The notes beneath the pieces are model-generated. The model was not told the origin of the DNA. It did no database searches and worked only from the letters and a program-made list of their open reading frames with translations. Shown piece after piece: positions 20,258-22,065 of a stretch of DNA of 22,065 bases; positions within the stretch are counted from its first letter, which is position 1; every line of letters starts with the position of its first letter. A program made the position numbers and the translations under genes. This DNA comes from Gracilaria domingensis (taxonomy: Eukaryota > Rhodophyta > Florideophyceae > Gracilariales > Gracilariaceae), in NCBI GenBank assembly GCA_022539475.1, contig VCMS01000503.1, positions 1 through 22,065 of the forward strand. The letters run 5' to 3'.

Positions 20258-20479
20258 TCAGCCGATCGTTGGGCGCACAAACAAGCATGCCCCATATGAC
20301 AATTTGGAGATGCTCTTAAACGTAATGTCGTTCCCTAAGTACTCTAAGCACGAGACTTGCGTTGAGTTTTTTCCATAGTTTTGAAATTCCTTAGGGACGG
20401 ATCGTAGTTTGGTGAAAAAATCCACGGACCGAGCCTCTCCGTTGTCAAAATCGGGTCGACATAGATGTAGAAGCGTCAA
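20258..20479 (-). pseudogene. Possible gag/protease-region fragment of the copia-like element
   Basis: A 73-codon open frame 600 bp upstream, in element orientation, of the first clear integrase motif. It contains RPDFDNGEARSVDFF and, near residues 45-52, CLEYLGND. The LGND is reminiscent of the 'LLGxD/N' segment in the second half of retroelement aspartic proteases. No catalytic D-T/S-G-A motif was found nearby. The position is where gag-protease sequence should lie in a copia element. I treat the family assignment as inference from position and a four-residue motif; it may be chance. Confidence 0.3.
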
Positions 20480-21332
20480 GTGATTGTAGTGAGCGTGGCG
20501 GAGCTGTTCAGCTTCATCATTCGAGATGTGTTGAAGTGTCCGTCGGTCCCGATGTCTCCGAGACTGCGTGAGTCATCGGTCAGTGGGGTGAAGAAAGTAG
20601 CGGCATCTTCGAGTCAGAATGAACGTCTTCAGCTTGTCACAGAGCTCGTAGAGAACCTGCTTGAGCGCTATTATTTTGGTTTTTGATATTTGCCGGATTT
20701 TGCGATAACAGGTTTGTAGTTAGCTTTCACGTGCGGCGAATTGGGCGAGGTTTGTGGATGACGACAGATGACGCAGTAGTGCCAGCTGTTCACCGGCAGT
20801 TGAATCACGTGGCGCTCTTGGTTTAGTCCTAGGGCGTGCGGTATTTCTTAGTGAACGTCCATACTGCGGGTGGTACACGAGACTGTACTTCACGTGTATA
20901 GTGGGCCGAGATACTATACGGTTGTTTCAAGTGCAATGAATTCTTCGGCTTTCTCGTTGCTGAGCATCAAGTTGGTATAGAACCTCGGTAAGAAAGTTGT
21001 TCGTATTCCAGGCGGGCGATTGGGTGTAGTGCAGACCCGTGAGCGGGAAAAGACATATGACGCAAACGAAGACGTTCGGGATCTTCCTCTATGCGGAGGA
21101 GAGGAGGAGCGCGAGGACACGAGCCGGGTGTACGCCGGGGCCCCAACTCACGACGGGGCGATGAAGATGAAAGTAGAAAGGTGGAGCGGAGAAGGGAGTA
21201 ACACGGTACACGTGGTGGCAATCCTTCGAAAGGGTTGGAGGAATAGAAGGGAAAAGGAAAAGGGGAGCGAAGAGCACCACGGGGTGGGGCTCGCGACAAG
21301 GTGACGAAAGGTATAACGGCGCTGCCAGGGCT

Positions 21333-21353
21333 TTCCCCCTATACCAGGGGGAA
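21333..21353. other. Perfect 8-bp GC-rich hairpin
   Basis: TTCCCCCT (21333-21340) pairs with AGGGGGAA (21346-21353) around an ATACC loop. One or two such stems are expected by chance in this window. Confidence 0.75.
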
Positions 21354-21465
21354 CGCGAACAAACAGCGGTTAAAACACCTGCGCAACAGTTTGGGTTCTT
21401 TTAGAGGCGCAAGGGTGGATTAAACGAACCCGTGTCCACGATAAAGTCTCTCCATTAGGATCGAG

Positions 21466-21517
21466 CACCGCCGAAAGCGGTGACGATAAGCCAAGACCCG
21501 TGCAGTAGGGTCACCGC
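21466..21517. other. Mutually exclusive hairpins sharing one arm
   Basis: The arm GCGGTG(AC) at 21477-21484 can pair upstream with CACCGC (21466-21471, loop CGAAA) or downstream with GTCACCGC (21510-21517, 25-nt loop). Both pairings are perfect, 6 and 8 bp long. Confidence 0.7.
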
Positions 21518-22065
21518 TGGTTGGGAACTTGATTGGGCGCGACTGGCGGCGACGCCGGCGCGGCAAGTAATTGTTCGCGCTAAAATTAATGAATATATTA
21601 ACTATAACATCACAAATTGTGGCAATTCTCCACGTGTAGTCCAACCCCTCCATGACTCAACAACCATCGTGTCCACGTTTCCGAACCATCCTCAATGCAA
21701 ACGCTAGTAACTACTAGTCATATACGGTGTTACCAGGTAAACCCGTAAACGGGAATATACTAAGTCCTGTCACAATACTCAAGATAGCGTTGCACTACAT
21801 ATCCCTCCTTAAGGGCGGTAATCACAACCTCGACCCGAGGCAGGGATGGCGCCGGCCAAAAAGAAGGTATAATTAGCGCTCCCCGCTCCTCCGGTATTTC
21901 TTCTCGCTCTTCCCGTTCAACGACGTGTCTTCACTGCCTCCTGCAGTAGCAGCACTCCTCAAGTACCTGAACTCTCACTCGCTCTTGGCGATCAAATTTC
22001 CTCCGACACCGGAAACTAGGAACCTTCACTAGAGTGGTTTACACCGAACCAGCCTCCGAACAACC

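Larger units (their letters stand above)
17290..20480 (-). mobile_element. Decayed Ty1/copia-type LTR retrotransposon (internal region)
   Basis: On the minus strand the order is integrase (about 19660-18910), reverse transcriptase with YVDD (about 18420-18000), then RNase H (about 17960-17290). Integrase before RT is the copia (Pseudoviridae) order and separates this element from the gypsy relic. Motifs are spread over several frames and broken by stops, so the copy is inactive. The protein blocks match, from memory, a copia-like group found in oomycetes and fungi rather than plant copia elements. The left bound is the end of recognisable RNase H; the right bound is a weak upstream fragment. 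LTRs were not identified on either side. Confidence 0.88.
20480..22065. other. Probable upstream end of the copia relic and unassigned DNA
   Basis: No gag motif, zinc knuckle or LTR boundary could be recognised. Open frames are at most 110 codons (20967-21299, minus, Arg/Pro/Ser-rich because the plus strand is purine-rich from about 21030 to 21290). Gag and the 5' LTR of the copia-like element are expected somewhere here. The right end (21880-22065) is pyrimidine-rich. Confidence 0.35.

Noticed and set aside
1..22065. CRISPR array, bacterial operon or phage module
   Set aside because: No regularly spaced identical repeats, no closely packed co-directional long ORFs and no phage or prokaryotic genes; the only identifiable genes are eukaryotic LTR retrotransposon relics.

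Overview
The window looks like repeat-rich nuclear DNA of a eukaryote. No open frame exceeds 198 codons, no bacterial operon layout, rRNA or convincing tRNA is visible, and the only proteins I recognise are broken retrotransposon polyproteins. I see two decayed LTR retrotransposons, both on the minus strand. Their pol proteins resemble, from memory, families common in oomycetes, early-diverging fungi and red algae rather than the usual plant or animal ones. The host cannot be fixed from the sequence alone.

Layout by region. 1-3550: no recognised gene. It holds a CTT-rich stretch with a short coding-like repeat (about 1770-1980), a 154-codon minus-strand open frame (2236-2700) and a degenerate two-part tandem repeat of about 110 bp (2598-2870). 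3585-8435: relic of a Ty3/gypsy (Metaviridae-type) element, read from high to low coordinates as gag, protease, reverse transcriptase, RNase H, and integrase with a GPY/F-like tail. That order defines the family. Nearly every signature motif can still be found, but scattered over three frames and broken by stops. 8440-10250: nothing recognised except two overlapping antisense open frames, one of them the longest in the window (198 codons). 10250-16600: no recognised gene; strand-asymmetric tracts, short repeats and a few hairpins. 17290-20480: relic of a Ty1/copia-type element in integrase, reverse transcriptase (YVDD box), RNase H order. This places reverse transcriptase after integrase, as in copia and unlike gypsy. 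20480-22065: probably its upstream end plus unassigned DNA with two clear hairpin sets.

None of the genes can now be functional as read. Each element once encoded the machinery to copy its RNA into DNA and insert it elsewhere. I could not delimit LTRs, primer-binding sites or target-site duplications by eye for either one. The rest of the report is structural: several perfect hairpins, including a four-way-junction-like cluster inside the gypsy RNase H region, and degenerate repeats.
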